Origin: Candidatus Marinamargulisbacteria bacterium SCGC AAA071-K20
Lineage (GTDB): Bacteria > Margulisbacteria > Marinamargulisbacteria > GCA-2716485 > AAA071-K20
Direction of reading: 5' to 3'
Assembly: GCA_003265975.1 (NCBI GenBank)
Contig: QFBU01000014.1
Coordinates: forward strand, 1-28,126
DNA length: 28,126 nucleotides
Shown: positions 8,206 to 16,228 of the stretch, in pieces
Position numbering within the stretch: position 1 is the first letter of the stretch
Layout: every line of letters starts with the position of its first letter
Translations under genes and position numbers: made by a program
Notes under the pieces: model-generated
Database searches by the model: none
What the model was told of the DNA's origin: nothing
Seen by the model: the letters and a program-made list of their open reading frames with translations, nothing else

Positions 8206-9434
8206 TGTTTCCATTAATAAAACAACATCGTCATATTATTGGCTTTGGAATTGTTATGATTAGTTTTTCAGCGCCAGGACAAACTTTTTTAATTTCTTGG
8301 TTCGTTAGTCCTATTTTTAATGAACTAGAAATTTCAAGAAGTATGTTTGCCGGAATGTATTCGCTTGCTACCTTATCGGCCTCTTTACTTCTTAATCCAA
8401 TGGGAAGAGTAATAGATAAATACAAACCTAGTAGTGTCGTGACATTCGTAGTTATGAGTATGGCTATTGGTTGTTTCTGTGTGGCTACGGCAAGTAATTA
8501 TTGGGGCTTATTTATAGGGTTTTTTATTGTAAGGCTATTTGGACAAGGCGTCATGGTACTCAGTGTAAGTTCTTTAATTATTAAGTCCTTTCACAAAAAC
8601 CGAGGGAAAATGATGGGGTTAATAACGTTAGGGTACTCCTTGTCTGAATTAATTTACCCTGGAGTAGCATTGTTTTTACTTTATCAATTTGGGTGGAGAA
8701 CGTCATACTTACTATTTTCTGCTTCAAACATAATTATTTTACTTCCCATTGCCTTATGGTTGTTAAAAAAATCTCACTATAAAATGAATACTTATTTTGA
8801 AAACGAATTCATAAAAGAGGAGACAACTGAGTCTACGCGCAAGAATTATATTTTAGGAGAAACCATCAAAGAGCCTTCATTCTACTTTATCGTCATAGCA
8901 GCATGTCTGCCTCCTGTAATAATGACAGGGCTATTATTTCATCAAGAAAGTATTTTTAATTTAAATGCCTGGCCAATTGGTTTATCCGCTACTGGTTTAG
9001 CCGTTTACGCAATAATTAAAGCCCTTGGTGCCGTTTTAATAGGCGGTATAATTGACACACATGGTCCACTTTGGCCTTTCGTTACATTAATCGCTTTATT
9101 AGGTATGGGCGCGTTAATAAACGGTTTAGGGGGACCTAATTACATGATCTTTGTTTACTTTGCGTTTGTAGGGCTTGCCTTAGGAATTTCTGCACCGGTA
9201 ATGAACGTGGTTTGGCCAAACTTATATGGAACCTTACACATTGGAAGTATCAAAGGTTTTATTGGAACTTTTAGAAACGGACTAACCGCATTAGGTCCTT
9301 TACCAATAGCCTTAGCAATCGACTATGGATATTCGTTACGTTCTTTATTGATAATTACGGCTATTTCAGTGTTGTTATTGTCAGTGCTGCCATTGTTAGT
9401 AAACGCGACAAATAAAAGACTGAATTACCACTAA
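8205..9434 (+). CDS. MFS transporter (12 TM, OFA/monocarboxylate-like)
   Basis: This 409-residue protein has about 12 hydrophobic segments arranged as two six-helix halves, with a polar cytoplasmic loop near residues 188-220 ('YKMNTYFENEFIKEE'). The loop 'NPMGRVIDKYKPSSV' between helices 2 and 3 matches the MFS signature region (G-x-x-x-D-[RK]). 'FIVRLFGQGVMVLSVSSLI' in helices 4-5 resembles OFA/monocarboxylate-type MFS members. The expected role is proton-coupled transport of a small organic acid or similar solute, but the substrate is not predictable. The start codon overlaps the clpA stop, so translation is coupled. The 3' end overlaps the convergent DUF2797 gene by 4 nt. The pairing with clpA has no obvious functional logic. 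Confidence 0.88.
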   Translation: MFPLIKQHRHIIGFGIVMISFSAPGQTFLISWFVSPIFNELEISRSMFAGMYSLATLSASLLLNPMGRVIDKYKPSSVVTFVVMSMAIGCFCVATASNYWGLFIGFFIVRLFGQGVMVLSVSSLIIKSFHKNRGKMMGLITLGYSLSELIYPGVALFLLYQFGWRTSYLLFSASNIIILLPIALWLLKKSHYKMNTYFENEFIKEETTESTRKNYILGETIKEPSFYFIVIAACLPPVIMTGLLFHQESIFNLNAWPIGLSATGLAVYAIIKALGAVLIGGIIDTHGPLWPFVTLIALLGMGALINGLGGPNYMIFVYFAFVGLALGISAPVMNVVWPNLYGTLHIGSIKGFIGTFRNGLTALGPLPIALAIDYGYSLRSLLIITAISVLLLSVLPLLVNATNKRLNYH

Positions 9435-10258
9435 AAGAGAGTGTCTTTAGGCATTATCTCATCAGAACAACTTAGTTCAACAACGTAACCCCCATGCCTG
9501 CGAATGTTAAGCACCAGTTCATTGTCAAAAAATAAATATTGGCCTTTTATTCCCGTTAATATTCCTTCAACTGTATCTGTTTTATCAAAGTTTACAGACT
9601 TAACTTTGCTAGGAATGGATCGTTGTGGAAAATTTAGAGTTTCTATACGGTTATCTTCTGATACATAGTTTTTATAATCAGGGTTTAAAAGAGAGACAAA
9701 TTTGTTTTTTTGCTTGAGTAAGTTAAGATCTGGGTATTCAGACTTTAACATTCGCTGCCAAGCTGTTTTGTCTGTGACATATTGAGCAATATCAATTTCG
9801 ATTAGACCTGCCAAATATCTATTCGGAGTTTGAGCAAATCTTATCGCTTTTACGGCACCCTGGTCTATCCATCGTGTAGGTATTTGAGGAGCCCTTGTAA
9901 CGCCCACTTTTATTCCACTAGTGAGTGCTAAATAAACAAAGTGGTCTGTATCATGCATTTCTTTTTCCCACTCAAGATCCTTACCAATTCCTAAATGAGC
10001 TTTACATAACTCCGGTTTGATAACGCATTCAGCGGTATGAGGACTTTTTAAAAAGCAGGGGTAACAATGACCCTGGTAAAACGACTTTTTGGTTGGTTTC
10101 CCACAAATAATACACTCAATTTTATGTTGAAAAGTAATAGATACTTTTTTATCAAGCATTTCGTTAATAGAAATACCCCCTTCATTTGTTTCTAAAAAGT
10201 ACTCAATGGGAGAGTTTAACGTAGCTTTCATTTTTGATAGAGGCGTAGTGATTTTCAT
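9431..10258 (-). CDS. DUF2797 family protein
   Basis: This 275-residue protein matches DUF2797. It has two CxxC pairs, C49-x-x-C52 ('CIICGKP') and C65-x-x-C68 ('GHCYPCF'), then 'HTAECVIKPELCKAHLG', a probable zinc site. The core segment 'HFVYLALTSGIKVGVTR' (residues 106-122) and 'QIPTRWIDQGA' follow. The Tyr/Gly/Arg pattern resembles the GIY-YIG or T5orf172 nuclease fold, so a nucleic-acid role is plausible but unproven. The C-terminal part is a small beta domain ('GILTGIKGQYLFFDNELVLNIRRH'-like order). The gene is fired from its own promoter, overlapping the promoter of the divergent permease, and the transcript probably begins within 3 nt of the ATG. Its 3' end overlaps the convergent MFS gene by 4 nt. 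Confidence 0.88.
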   Translation of the reverse strand: MKITTPLSKMKATLNSPIEYFLETNEGGISINEMLDKKVSITFQHKIECIICGKPTKKSFYQGHCYPCFLKSPHTAECVIKPELCKAHLGIGKDLEWEKEMHDTDHFVYLALTSGIKVGVTRAPQIPTRWIDQGAVKAIRFAQTPNRYLAGLIEIDIAQYVTDKTAWQRMLKSEYPDLNLLKQKNKFVSLLNPDYKNYVSEDNRIETLNFPQRSIPSKVKSVNFDKTDTVEGILTGIKGQYLFFDNELVLNIRRHGGYVVELSCSDEIMPKDTLF

Positions 10259-10260
10259 AA

Positions 10261-10294
10261 TCGACTATTATGGGCGGTTGCTTTATAATGTCAA
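10261..10294. promoter_or_regulatory. Overlapping divergent promoters
   Basis: Minus strand: TTGACA (10294-10289), 16-nt spacer, CATAAT (10272-10267), reading into the DUF2797 gene, whose ATG at 10258 lies 8 nt after the -10 box. Plus strand: TCGACT (10261-10266), 17-nt spacer, perfect TATAAT (10284-10289), reading into the permease gene. The -35 box of one overlaps or abuts the -10 box of the other, so simultaneous occupancy by RNA polymerase seems impossible. Both transcripts would start at or a few nt before the start codon. Confidence 0.6.
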
Positions 10295-10303
10295 GTGATA
10301 GCA

Positions 10304-11302
10304 ATGAACCATATTAAATCGTCAATAGTACCAACATCTCTAGTCATTTTATGCATTCTTGGCATAATGACCGCATTGTTTTTTATGAAAACAGTGTTGG
10401 TTCCTTTTGTATTTTCACTGATTCTATTTTTTATTACAGAACCTTTAATTAAGCTTTTCAAAGTTAAATTTAAATTACCTCGGCCAATTTCCATATTTTT
10501 TTCTTTTCTACTTGTCTTTTTAGCGATTGGTATTATGGTTTTATTCGTTGGAATGTCTTTCAAAGGTCTAATTAATAGTGGGGGTGTATATCAACATCAA
10601 CTTATTAAATTGCTCGATTTATTTTCTGGCTTTATCGAACGATTTGGAGTAAAAGTTGACTTAACACTTATTAGACAAGCCGTTTTAGAGCTACCTATTT
10701 TAACTTGGTTTCAAACTATTTCTGGAAGTATAGTAGGGCTTGTCGGTAATCTTTTATTGGTGCTGATTTTTACATTCTTTTTAATTGTAGGTAATCAAGC
10801 ACCAACTCGCGCCGGGCTTCTCCTAGATGACGAAATGAAAAGCCAAATTACTCGATATATCACTATAAAATGTATGATATCTTTGTTTACAGCGACTTTA
10901 ATATGGATCGTATTTGCATCATTTAATGTTCAATTAGCATTGATGTTTGCAATTTTAACCTTTTTCTTGAACTTTATCCCAAGTGTTGGCTCAATAATTG
11001 CAGTATTAATACCGCTACCTGTTATATTTCTTCAATTTGGTTACAGTTGGGAATTTCTCATTATAATTGGAGCGGCCGCTTTAATTCAATTTGTTATAGG
11101 TAATATAATCGATCCAAAACTGATGGGCGATCGACTTGGCTTACATCCAGTAATAATATTGTTGTCACTTCTATTTTGGGGCTTTATTTGGGGTGTTCCT
11201 GGGATGTTTCTATCTGCTCCTATCACATCAATTATTAAGCTTATGTGCTCTAGATACAAAATTACAAAACCATTAGTTCCTATTTTTGAAGGCAATTTTT
11301 AA
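10304..11302 (+). CDS. AI-2E/PerM-type membrane permease
   Basis: A 332-residue (from ATG 10304) multi-pass membrane protein of the AI-2E transporter superfamily (YdiK/PerM/TqsA type). It has the typical pattern: two N-terminal TM pairs ('LVILCILGIMTALFFMKTVLVPFVF'-type region), a central amphipathic soluble region around residues 90-140, and a C-terminal block. That block contains 'LNFIPSVGSIIAVLIPLPV' near residue 225-245 and the signature 'NIIDPKLMGDRLGLHP' near residue 268. 'LSLLFWGFIWGVPGMFLSAP' near residue 290 closes the domain. The family exports or imports small molecules or acts in Na+/H+ exchange; the substrate here is unknown. A GTG three codons upstream (10295) is an alternative start, but the predicted transcription start (near 10296) favours ATG 10304. 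No Shine-Dalgarno site is visible. Confidence 0.9.
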   Translation: MNHIKSSIVPTSLVILCILGIMTALFFMKTVLVPFVFSLILFFITEPLIKLFKVKFKLPRPISIFFSFLLVFLAIGIMVLFVGMSFKGLINSGGVYQHQLIKLLDLFSGFIERFGVKVDLTLIRQAVLELPILTWFQTISGSIVGLVGNLLLVLIFTFFLIVGNQAPTRAGLLLDDEMKSQITRYITIKCMISLFTATLIWIVFASFNVQLALMFAILTFFLNFIPSVGSIIAVLIPLPVIFLQFGYSWEFLIIIGAAALIQFVIGNIIDPKLMGDRLGLHPVIILLSLLFWGFIWGVPGMFLSAPITSIIKLMCSRYKITKPLVPIFEGNF

Positions 11303-11511
11303 TTTATTAAAAACTAGCGGCTGTAATAGCCTAATCCATATTTTATATAGCCATCACTACACTCTTCAATAATCGAATCAATTGTTTTAACCCACATAAA
11401 TGACAATAAATCTCATAAATTTGTTATATCGAAAATATTAAATACAAGAAAAGTATGAAAAATGCCGTTTATATAATTGTACTGGAGAAAATAACTAAAA
11501 GGACTAAATAA

Positions 11512-11751
11512 ATGGACAAGAATAATAAAGAAAATCTATTATACCTAGTTGATTGTTCCGAATTTAAATTAAAAGAACCACATGGTGGAAAACATAATCG
11601 CACAGACGAAATGTTAACTGTTGAACGTGGTGAAGCGTCATTGTATAAAATTAATACTAAGGGAAAAGATATTCTAATAGATACGCCAAGTATCTTCATC
11701 AAAACCTTAAAAGTGGTTGAAAAGAAAATGGGTGTGAATTTTTTCAAATAA
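11512..11751 (+). CDS. Small hypothetical protein (79 aa)
   Basis: ATG at 11512 follows a good Shine-Dalgarno sequence (AAAAGGA, 8 nt upstream), which supports this frame over the longer antisense frame. The product is highly charged, has no signal peptide or membrane segment and is probably cytoplasmic. It starts 'MDKNNKENLLYLVDCSEF' and ends in a basic helix ('LKVVEKKMGVNFFK'). I recognise no family. A TATAAT at 11472-11477 could be a -10 box, but it has no good -35 partner. The 209-bp gap upstream (11303-11511) otherwise holds only A/T-rich sequence and a very short antisense frame. The arginase-family gene starts 57 nt downstream with its own possible -10 element, so co-transcription is uncertain. 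Confidence 0.6.
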   Translation: MDKNNKENLLYLVDCSEFKLKEPHGGKHNRTDEMLTVERGEASLYKINTKGKDILIDTPSIFIKTLKVVEKKMGVNFFK

Positions 11752-11808
11752 ACCAATTTAATTTCTTGAAATTAGCAAAAATCATAAAGAGTATGTAAAC
11801 TACTTTTT

Positions 11809-12843
11809 ATGGCTAATTCATTTAACCCAAACTTAACCACTGTTTTAAACGGAAATATATTTGGACTTCCTCATACTCAAGAGGACGCTAAAGTCATTAT
11901 TTTACCTGTTCCTTGGGATGCAACAGCTTCATATAGGGACGGAACTGCTAACAATACCCAAAACATCATCAAGGCATCTACTCAAATAGACTTAATGACT
12001 TTTTCAACGCCAGAAATCCTTGATGAAGGTATAGCAATACAAGCTCCCGATTCTAAATGGGTAGAAAAAAACAAGAGTACAAGAAAAAAAGCAAAAGACG
12101 TAATAGACGCGCTGGAAAGAGGCGATGATCTTAAGACAAATAATAAAATATTAAAGTCTATTGAAGAAGTAAACCAATCCTCAGAAGAATTAAATGAATG
12201 GGTGTATTCAACTACTAAAGAGTTAATTAATTCAGACAAGCTTGTTGTATTACTTGGTGGTGATCACTCCAGTTCTTACGGATATATTAAAGCTCTCTCT
12301 GAAATAGAAGAGTTTGCAATTCTACAAATTGACGCTCATATGGACTTACGCGTATCTTATCAGGGGTTTAAACACTCCCACGCATCCATAATGACAAATG
12401 CATTGAAACTAAAACAAGTATCCCGTCTAGTTCAAGTGGGTACTAGAGACTATTCTGATAGCGAGTACGAGGTTGAACAGGCATCCAAAGGCCGAATTAA
12501 AACATTTTATGACCAAGATATTAAAGCTCATAAATTTATGGGTAAGTCCTGGCAAGCCTATGTTAAAAAAATAATTAATGCTCTTCCCGATAATGTTTAC
12601 ATTTCTTGTGACATAGACGGGTTAAACCCATCCTTATGTCCAAATACTGGAACTCCTGTCCCTGGCGGGCTTGAATTTGACGAATTACTTTACCTTTTCG
12701 ATAACTTAATAGGTTCTAACCGTAAAATCATTGGATGTGACCTTGTAGAAGTCGGCACTAGCCCTACGTTATGGGATGAAAATGTAGCCTCAAGAATACT
12801 CTTTCAATTAGCATGCTATTTGTTAGAAAGTCACCTCAATTGA
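11809..12843 (+). CDS. Arginase/agmatinase-family ureohydrolase
   Basis: A 344-residue metal-dependent amidinohydrolase. The binuclear Mn ligands of the family are all present: GGDHS (His153), DAHMD (Asp175, His177, Asp179) and SCDIDGLNP (Asp268, Asp270). The substrate loop 'NTGTPVPGGL' (279-288) resembles that of agmatinase and guanidinobutyrase-type enzymes more than true arginases. The N-terminal region and the charged helical insert (residues 84-130) make it longer than E. coli SpeB (306 residues), as seen in agmatinase-family proteins of several Gram-negative groups. Expected reaction: hydrolysis of a guanidino group to urea plus an amine; the substrate (agmatine, arginine or a guanidino acid) cannot be fixed from sequence. 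A TAAACT at 11796-11801 may be a -10 box 7 nt before the ATG. The 3' end overlaps the next gene by 31 nt. Confidence 0.88.
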   Translation: MANSFNPNLTTVLNGNIFGLPHTQEDAKVIILPVPWDATASYRDGTANNTQNIIKASTQIDLMTFSTPEILDEGIAIQAPDSKWVEKNKSTRKKAKDVIDALERGDDLKTNNKILKSIEEVNQSSEELNEWVYSTTKELINSDKLVVLLGGDHSSSYGYIKALSEIEEFAILQIDAHMDLRVSYQGFKHSHASIMTNALKLKQVSRLVQVGTRDYSDSEYEVEQASKGRIKTFYDQDIKAHKFMGKSWQAYVKKIINALPDNVYISCDIDGLNPSLCPNTGTPVPGGLEFDELLYLFDNLIGSNRKIIGCDLVEVGTSPTLWDENVASRILFQLACYLLESHLN

Positions 12844-13679
12844 ATATTGAAATATCAAATAAAATACCTTTATCAACATTTTCAAAATTATCAATTAGCA
12901 GCTGGGTAAAAGCTAAAGATCCTTCAACTTTAGTTAAATTAGAAGTAGATGCTACAGACATTATCGTCGCCATAAAAGCTTTTAATAAAAAAAACAAATG
13001 CTCGATATCACTAACTCATTACGTTGCAGCAATTATGAGTAAATGTCTCAATAAACATAACGACTTAAATAGAGTATTATTAAGAAATCGTCTGTATCAG
13101 AGAAAAAATGTAAGCATATTTTTTGCTGCTTTTGTGAAGTCTAAAAAATGGGGGACAGATCTTTCAGGTGTAACTCTTTATAAATGTGAAGATAAATCTA
13201 TTGTAGAAATTTCAAAAGAGGTAGAAGAAAAAGTTCTCCAATTAAGAAGAGATCAAGACCCTGCAATGAAGGCCGTAAGACGACTTGTTAAACCAATACC
13301 CAATATATTTCTAAGTTTATATCTTAAATTTTTTGAATTTATTTTATATACACTAAATTGGCCCTTAACTTTATTAGGTTTACCTAAAGACCCATTTGGA
13401 TCCGTATTAATAACATCATTAGGCGGTTTTGGATTCGAAACAGTGTATGCTCCAATAATTCCTTTAAGCAGAACCCCTTTTTTAGTGTGCATAGGTAAGC
13501 CTCATCTAAAACCTTGGGTAGTAAAGCAAGAGATAGTCCCTAGAAATATCTTAACCATCACCTTTACCATAGACCATAGACTTTTACATGGCGTACAGGG
13601 TGCAAGGCCTTACCGTTTATTTAAGAGACTTTTCAATAACCCTGACGAAATACTTAAAAAACTACCTCAAAACCATTAG
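12813..13679 (+). CDS. Stand-alone E2-type (CAT-like) acyltransferase domain protein
   Basis: A 288-residue protein resembling the catalytic domain of 2-oxoacid dehydrogenase E2 / chloramphenicol acetyltransferase-like enzymes, without lipoyl or E1/E3-binding domains. Supporting segments are 'CSISLTHYVAAIMSKCLNKH' (residues 62-81), 'FGSVLITSLGGFGFETVYAP' near 194-213 and the active-site region 'FTIDHRLLHGVQGARPY' near 251-267. The His of the DHRxxDG motif is present, but the Asp is replaced by His (DHRLLHG). Real E2 proteins form cores with lipoyl carriers; none is encoded here, so it may use another acyl carrier or acyl-CoA. The start lies inside the ureohydrolase gene (31-nt overlap), implying coupled expression. 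A TTG at 12840 is an alternative start. The 3' end overlaps the convergent DUF481 gene by 26 nt. Confidence 0.75.
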   Translation: MLFVRKSPQLNIEISNKIPLSTFSKLSISSWVKAKDPSTLVKLEVDATDIIVAIKAFNKKNKCSISLTHYVAAIMSKCLNKHNDLNRVLLRNRLYQRKNVSIFFAAFVKSKKWGTDLSGVTLYKCEDKSIVEISKEVEEKVLQLRRDQDPAMKAVRRLVKPIPNIFLSLYLKFFEFILYTLNWPLTLLGLPKDPFGSVLITSLGGFGFETVYAPIIPLSRTPFLVCIGKPHLKPWVVKQEIVPRNILTITFTIDHRLLHGVQGARPYRLFKRLFNNPDEILKKLPQNH

Positions 13680-14385
13680 TAAGCTCTAAATCCCAGGGTT
13701 TGATATTATTACCTGGATTACTATCATACCTATATTGAAGTGAGGTGACAAAATCTACATTCTTTACTAAATTCACGCTCAATGTCTGTTGTAAAAGAGC
13801 CCTGACATCCGAAAAGTTACTAAAGAGTGGCTGGTAATAGGCCGTAAATTTAAACTCATAATTATCTTTATCAATTACAGAGGTAATATAATTTGTTGAA
13901 CGAATAAATGACGATTCTTTTTGTCCAACAACATCATCAAGTTCCCACATAGCGCCAAAACCCATAAAGATTTTATTTTTTGACAGTTTAAAAAAAGAAA
14001 AACGCAAACCAGAGCCTATCAAAAACCTGCTTTTCAAATCAACAAAGTCGTCATACTCTCGTTGTGAAAAAAACTCTACATGTTGAGTTTTAAAAGGATG
14101 TAAAAAACGAGCATGAACAAATCCTCGGTTTAAGTAAGTACTCCCACTTTTATGGCCATATTTAATATCTGTGATCAAAAAACTAGAATAGACATCCCCT
14201 AGATAATCAAGGCGATAGTTTGCCTTTAATGTAGTGAGTCTTGAGTTGCCTTCTAGAACTTGTAAATTAACACCTGTATGATGTGAAAATCCTAACTCTT
14301 TTGACGAACTTCTCAAGCTCTCAGTGTTAACTTGAGCAACAAGAACACTTGAAATAAAAATAAGGCTAAGAATATATTTAATCAT
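13654..14385 (-). CDS. DUF481-type outer-membrane protein (YdiY-like)
   Basis: A 243-residue exported protein with a signal peptide ('YILSLIFISSVLVAQ', residues 4-18). It is followed by repeated amphipathic beta strands and a C-terminal phenylalanine (EVVF), the usual outer-membrane barrel end. The segment 'YLNRGFVHARFLHPF' and 'HVEFFSQREYDDFVDLKSRF' match the DUF481 (salt-stress-induced YdiY) signature of neighbouring strands with alternating aromatic residues. The likely role is an outer-membrane beta-barrel of unknown cargo. It is the last gene of a three-gene minus-strand operon and overlaps the SDR gene by 8 nt. Its 3' end overlaps the convergent acyltransferase gene. Confidence 0.8.
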   Translation of the reverse strand: MIKYILSLIFISSVLVAQVNTESLRSSSKELGFSHHTGVNLQVLEGNSRLTTLKANYRLDYLGDVYSSFLITDIKYGHKSGSTYLNRGFVHARFLHPFKTQHVEFFSQREYDDFVDLKSRFLIGSGLRFSFFKLSKNKIFMGFGAMWELDDVVGQKESSFIRSTNYITSVIDKDNYEFKFTAYYQPLFSNFSDVRALLQQTLSVNLVKNVDFVTSLQYRYDSNPGNNIKPWDLELTNGFEVVF

Positions 14386-15190
14386 TTAATGGATCCTTGT
14401 ATATAAATTCATAATTAAATAGCGACTTTAATAAGTCGTTACTAACTATTTTTTTCACAATAGTATCATTTTCATCAAAAGTCGGTAATGGGACTCCCAA
14501 ACTAGCTGCTTTTGATTCATACAGTTCTTTACGTGTAGGATGCTTATCAGAAACACAGTTTACAATAGGGGTATTCCTCCTATCTTTAATTAACTTAATC
14601 ATTATTTGAACAACATCCATTCTATGTACCAAGTTAACTAAATCATAACCGCGCTTTAGATTTTTTTTAGAAGAAAGGAAATTTCCAAGTTTTCTATTGC
14701 CTCCATATAGACCGCCTAAACGACAAATAGTTGTGTTTACATTAGGCAGGTCTCGAAAAGCCTGCTCCACCTCATATAGAATCTGAGAACGATCTGTAAA
14801 AGAATTTATTTCAGAACCTTCGGTATAAGTACCTGAAAGAGGGGGGTAAATAGAAGTAGAGCTAGTAAAAAGTAATCGAGAAATAGGAGATGATTTAATT
14901 GCTGGAAGCAGTGATTCAATTTGATTGAGATAAAGCATTGGAGGGTCAAAGTGCCGTCTGAAGGGTAGGGTGACGATTAAAATTTCAGAATTCAAAAATT
15001 CCTTTATATTAATTGGTAAGGATTGATTAGGAGTCAGTTGAAGTTTAAAGGGGGCAATAGTATTAGCTGTTAATAAATTAAAATTAGTCTCATCCTGGAG
15101 AGACCCTTTTACTTGATAGTTCTCACTTACTAATGCTTTTGCTAACTCAAGGCCAAGCCACCCGCAACCCAAAACAGATACTTTAACCAT
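14378..15190 (-). CDS. NAD(P)-binding SDR-like protein (YeeZ type)
   Basis: A 270-residue Rossmann protein. The dinucleotide motif 'VLGCGWLGLELA' sits at residues 6-17 with the GxGxxG spacing of extended SDR/epimerase-like proteins. 'RLLFTSSTSIYPP' near residue 105-118 contains the Ser/Thr and Tyr region, although no clean YxxxK is visible downstream. 'CRLGGLYGGNRK' near 160-170 matches the substrate-loop segment of the YeeZ-like atypical SDRs. These are often annotated as NAD-dependent epimerase/dehydratase, but the reaction is usually unknown. It is the middle gene of an operon: the TVP38-like stop is directly followed by this ATG (TAAATG), and this 3' end overlaps the DUF481 gene by 8 nt. 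Confidence 0.85.
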   Translation of the reverse strand: MVKVSVLGCGWLGLELAKALVSENYQVKGSLQDETNFNLLTANTIAPFKLQLTPNQSLPINIKEFLNSEILIVTLPFRRHFDPPMLYLNQIESLLPAIKSSPISRLLFTSSTSIYPPLSGTYTEGSEINSFTDRSQILYEVEQAFRDLPNVNTTICRLGGLYGGNRKLGNFLSSKKNLKRGYDLVNLVHRMDVVQIMIKLIKDRRNTPIVNCVSDKHPTRKELYESKAASLGVPLPTFDENDTIVKKIVSNDLLKSLFNYEFIYKDPLND

Positions 15191-15874
15191 TTATTGTGCT
15201 TTTTTGCGTTTAAAATATTTATATACAATAGGTACAGCAGCAAGAAAGGCAATTAGTGCAAAGGTAATAATAGTGTCTTGAGTATAAATATCATTGATAC
15301 TTGTTAGTGAACTTAATGTTAATCCAGTTTTTGCAAAAACATAAACAGGGAAAGCTGCGCCTATCATGGTTCCAAATAGAAAATGGTTAAATTTGAGTTC
15401 GGTTACAGCAAATAAAATGTTTATAAGGAAAAGTGGCAGTCCAGGTATAAACCTTATAAACACCACATAAAAAAAACCATCATCCAATAAATGTTTATTA
15501 ACGGAGTCTAATTTAGAGTTAAAATGTTTTTTTACCCAATCAAAACAAACGTATCTAACAAAAAGAAAAGACAGTGAACTTCCTATCCCTAATGCAAGTA
15601 CTGCAATTAATGTGGTTATAAACGGAGAAAGAATAGCTCCACCCAGTAAAATCAAAAAAAAAGTTAAGGGTAGTGTACTCACAGTAAAAAATAAAAAAAG
15701 AAGCGAATAGTAGACTATAAATCGAATTGGAAAGTTTTGATAATAGGACTCAAAAAAAGAGATAGATTCCTTTAATGAGTGTAAATTGATCATTTCGCGA
15801 ACATCATATAGTACAATCATAAGGAAAAGAATGATAAGGGATGCTAGCACAGCTAGACTTAAAAGACGTTTCAT
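15191..15874 (-). CDS. TVP38/TMEM64 (DedA/VTT) family membrane protein
   Basis: A 227-residue inner-membrane protein with about five hydrophobic segments. The VTT-domain signature is present: 'TLPLTFFLILLGGAILSPF' near residues 66-84, 'GSSLSFLFVRYVCFDW' after it and the conserved 'FFYVVFIRFIPGLPLFLINI' near 132-151. Family members are implicated in lipid scrambling or membrane homeostasis. I chose ATG 15874. An in-frame TTG at 15910 would add 12 residues, but that TTG is part of a likely -35 box (TTGACT, 15910-15905), which makes it an unlikely start. It is the first gene of the operon with the SDR-like and DUF481 genes and is divergent from rpmB. Confidence 0.85.
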   Translation of the reverse strand: MKRLLSLAVLASLIILFLMIVLYDVREMINLHSLKESISFFESYYQNFPIRFIVYYSLLFLFFTVSTLPLTFFLILLGGAILSPFITTLIAVLALGIGSSLSFLFVRYVCFDWVKKHFNSKLDSVNKHLLDDGFFYVVFIRFIPGLPLFLINILFAVTELKFNHFLFGTMIGAAFPVYVFAKTGLTLSSLTSINDIYTQDTIITFALIAFLAAVPIVYKYFKRKKAQ

Positions 15875-15932
15875 AGGACTAATGGTTACTTGGATAGGGC
15901 GAAAAGTCAATTTATGGGGTCTATTTAAGTTC

Positions 15933-15961
15933 TTGTTAGATTACTTGAATTGAGGTAGAAT
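15933..15961 (+). promoter_or_regulatory. rpmB-rpmG promoter
   Basis: TTGTTA (15933-15938), a 17-nt spacer and TAGAAT (15956-15961) fit sigma70 well. The predicted start is near 15968, giving a leader of about 26 nt that contains a Shine-Dalgarno sequence (AGGGTGG, 15979-15985) ahead of ATG 15994. Confidence 0.6.
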
Positions 15962-15993
15962 CTAGGGACAAATTAGTTAGGGTGGAAATAAAA

Positions 15994-16227
15994 ATGTCTA
16001 GAAAATGTGAAATATCAAAAATAAGAGGACTAACTGGAAACAGAGTAAGTCATTCAAAACGTAGAACAAAACATGTACAAGAAGTGAATCTTCAAACTAA
16101 AAAGTTTTGGAACCCAGAAAAAGGCTGTTGGGTAAAACTTAAAGTTAGTGCAAAAATGATCAAAACCATCGACAAAAATGGTCTAACCAAAACAATTAAT
16201 AAATACGCTAAAAAGAAGGCTAAATAA
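15994..16227 (+). CDS. rpmB: 50S ribosomal protein L28
   Basis: A 77-residue basic protein with the L28 pattern: 'MSRKCEISKIRGLTGNRVSH' at the start (cysteine and GNRVSHSK signature), 'RTKHVQEVNLQTKKFW' in the middle and 'KLKVSAKMIKTIDKNG' in the C-terminal half. L28 is a large-subunit protein placed near the E site. I chose ATG 15994, the usual L28 start, instead of the in-frame GTG at 15982, because the GTG overlaps the Shine-Dalgarno sequence. Only one Cys is in the N-terminal motif, and a second (GCW) lies mid-protein. rpmG follows 1 nt after the stop. Confidence 0.95.
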   Translation: MSRKCEISKIRGLTGNRVSHSKRRTKHVQEVNLQTKKFWNPEKGCWVKLKVSAKMIKTIDKNGLTKTINKYAKKKAK

Positions 16228-16228
16228 T

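Noticed and set aside
11314..11397. 27-residue minus-strand frame ending GYIKYGLGYYSR
   Set aside because: It is too short and has no ribosome-binding site. It looks faintly like the tail of a decayed gene but no family could be assigned.
11469..11756. 95-residue minus-strand ORF opposite the small gene at 11512
   Set aside because: The plus-strand frame has a good Shine-Dalgarno site and a more protein-like composition; the antisense frame has neither.
15875..15910. TTG start for the TVP38-like protein, adding 12 residues
   Set aside because: The TTG forms part of a probable -35 box (TTGACT), the extension is not hydrophobic or family-like, and ATG 15874 places the first membrane helix normally.
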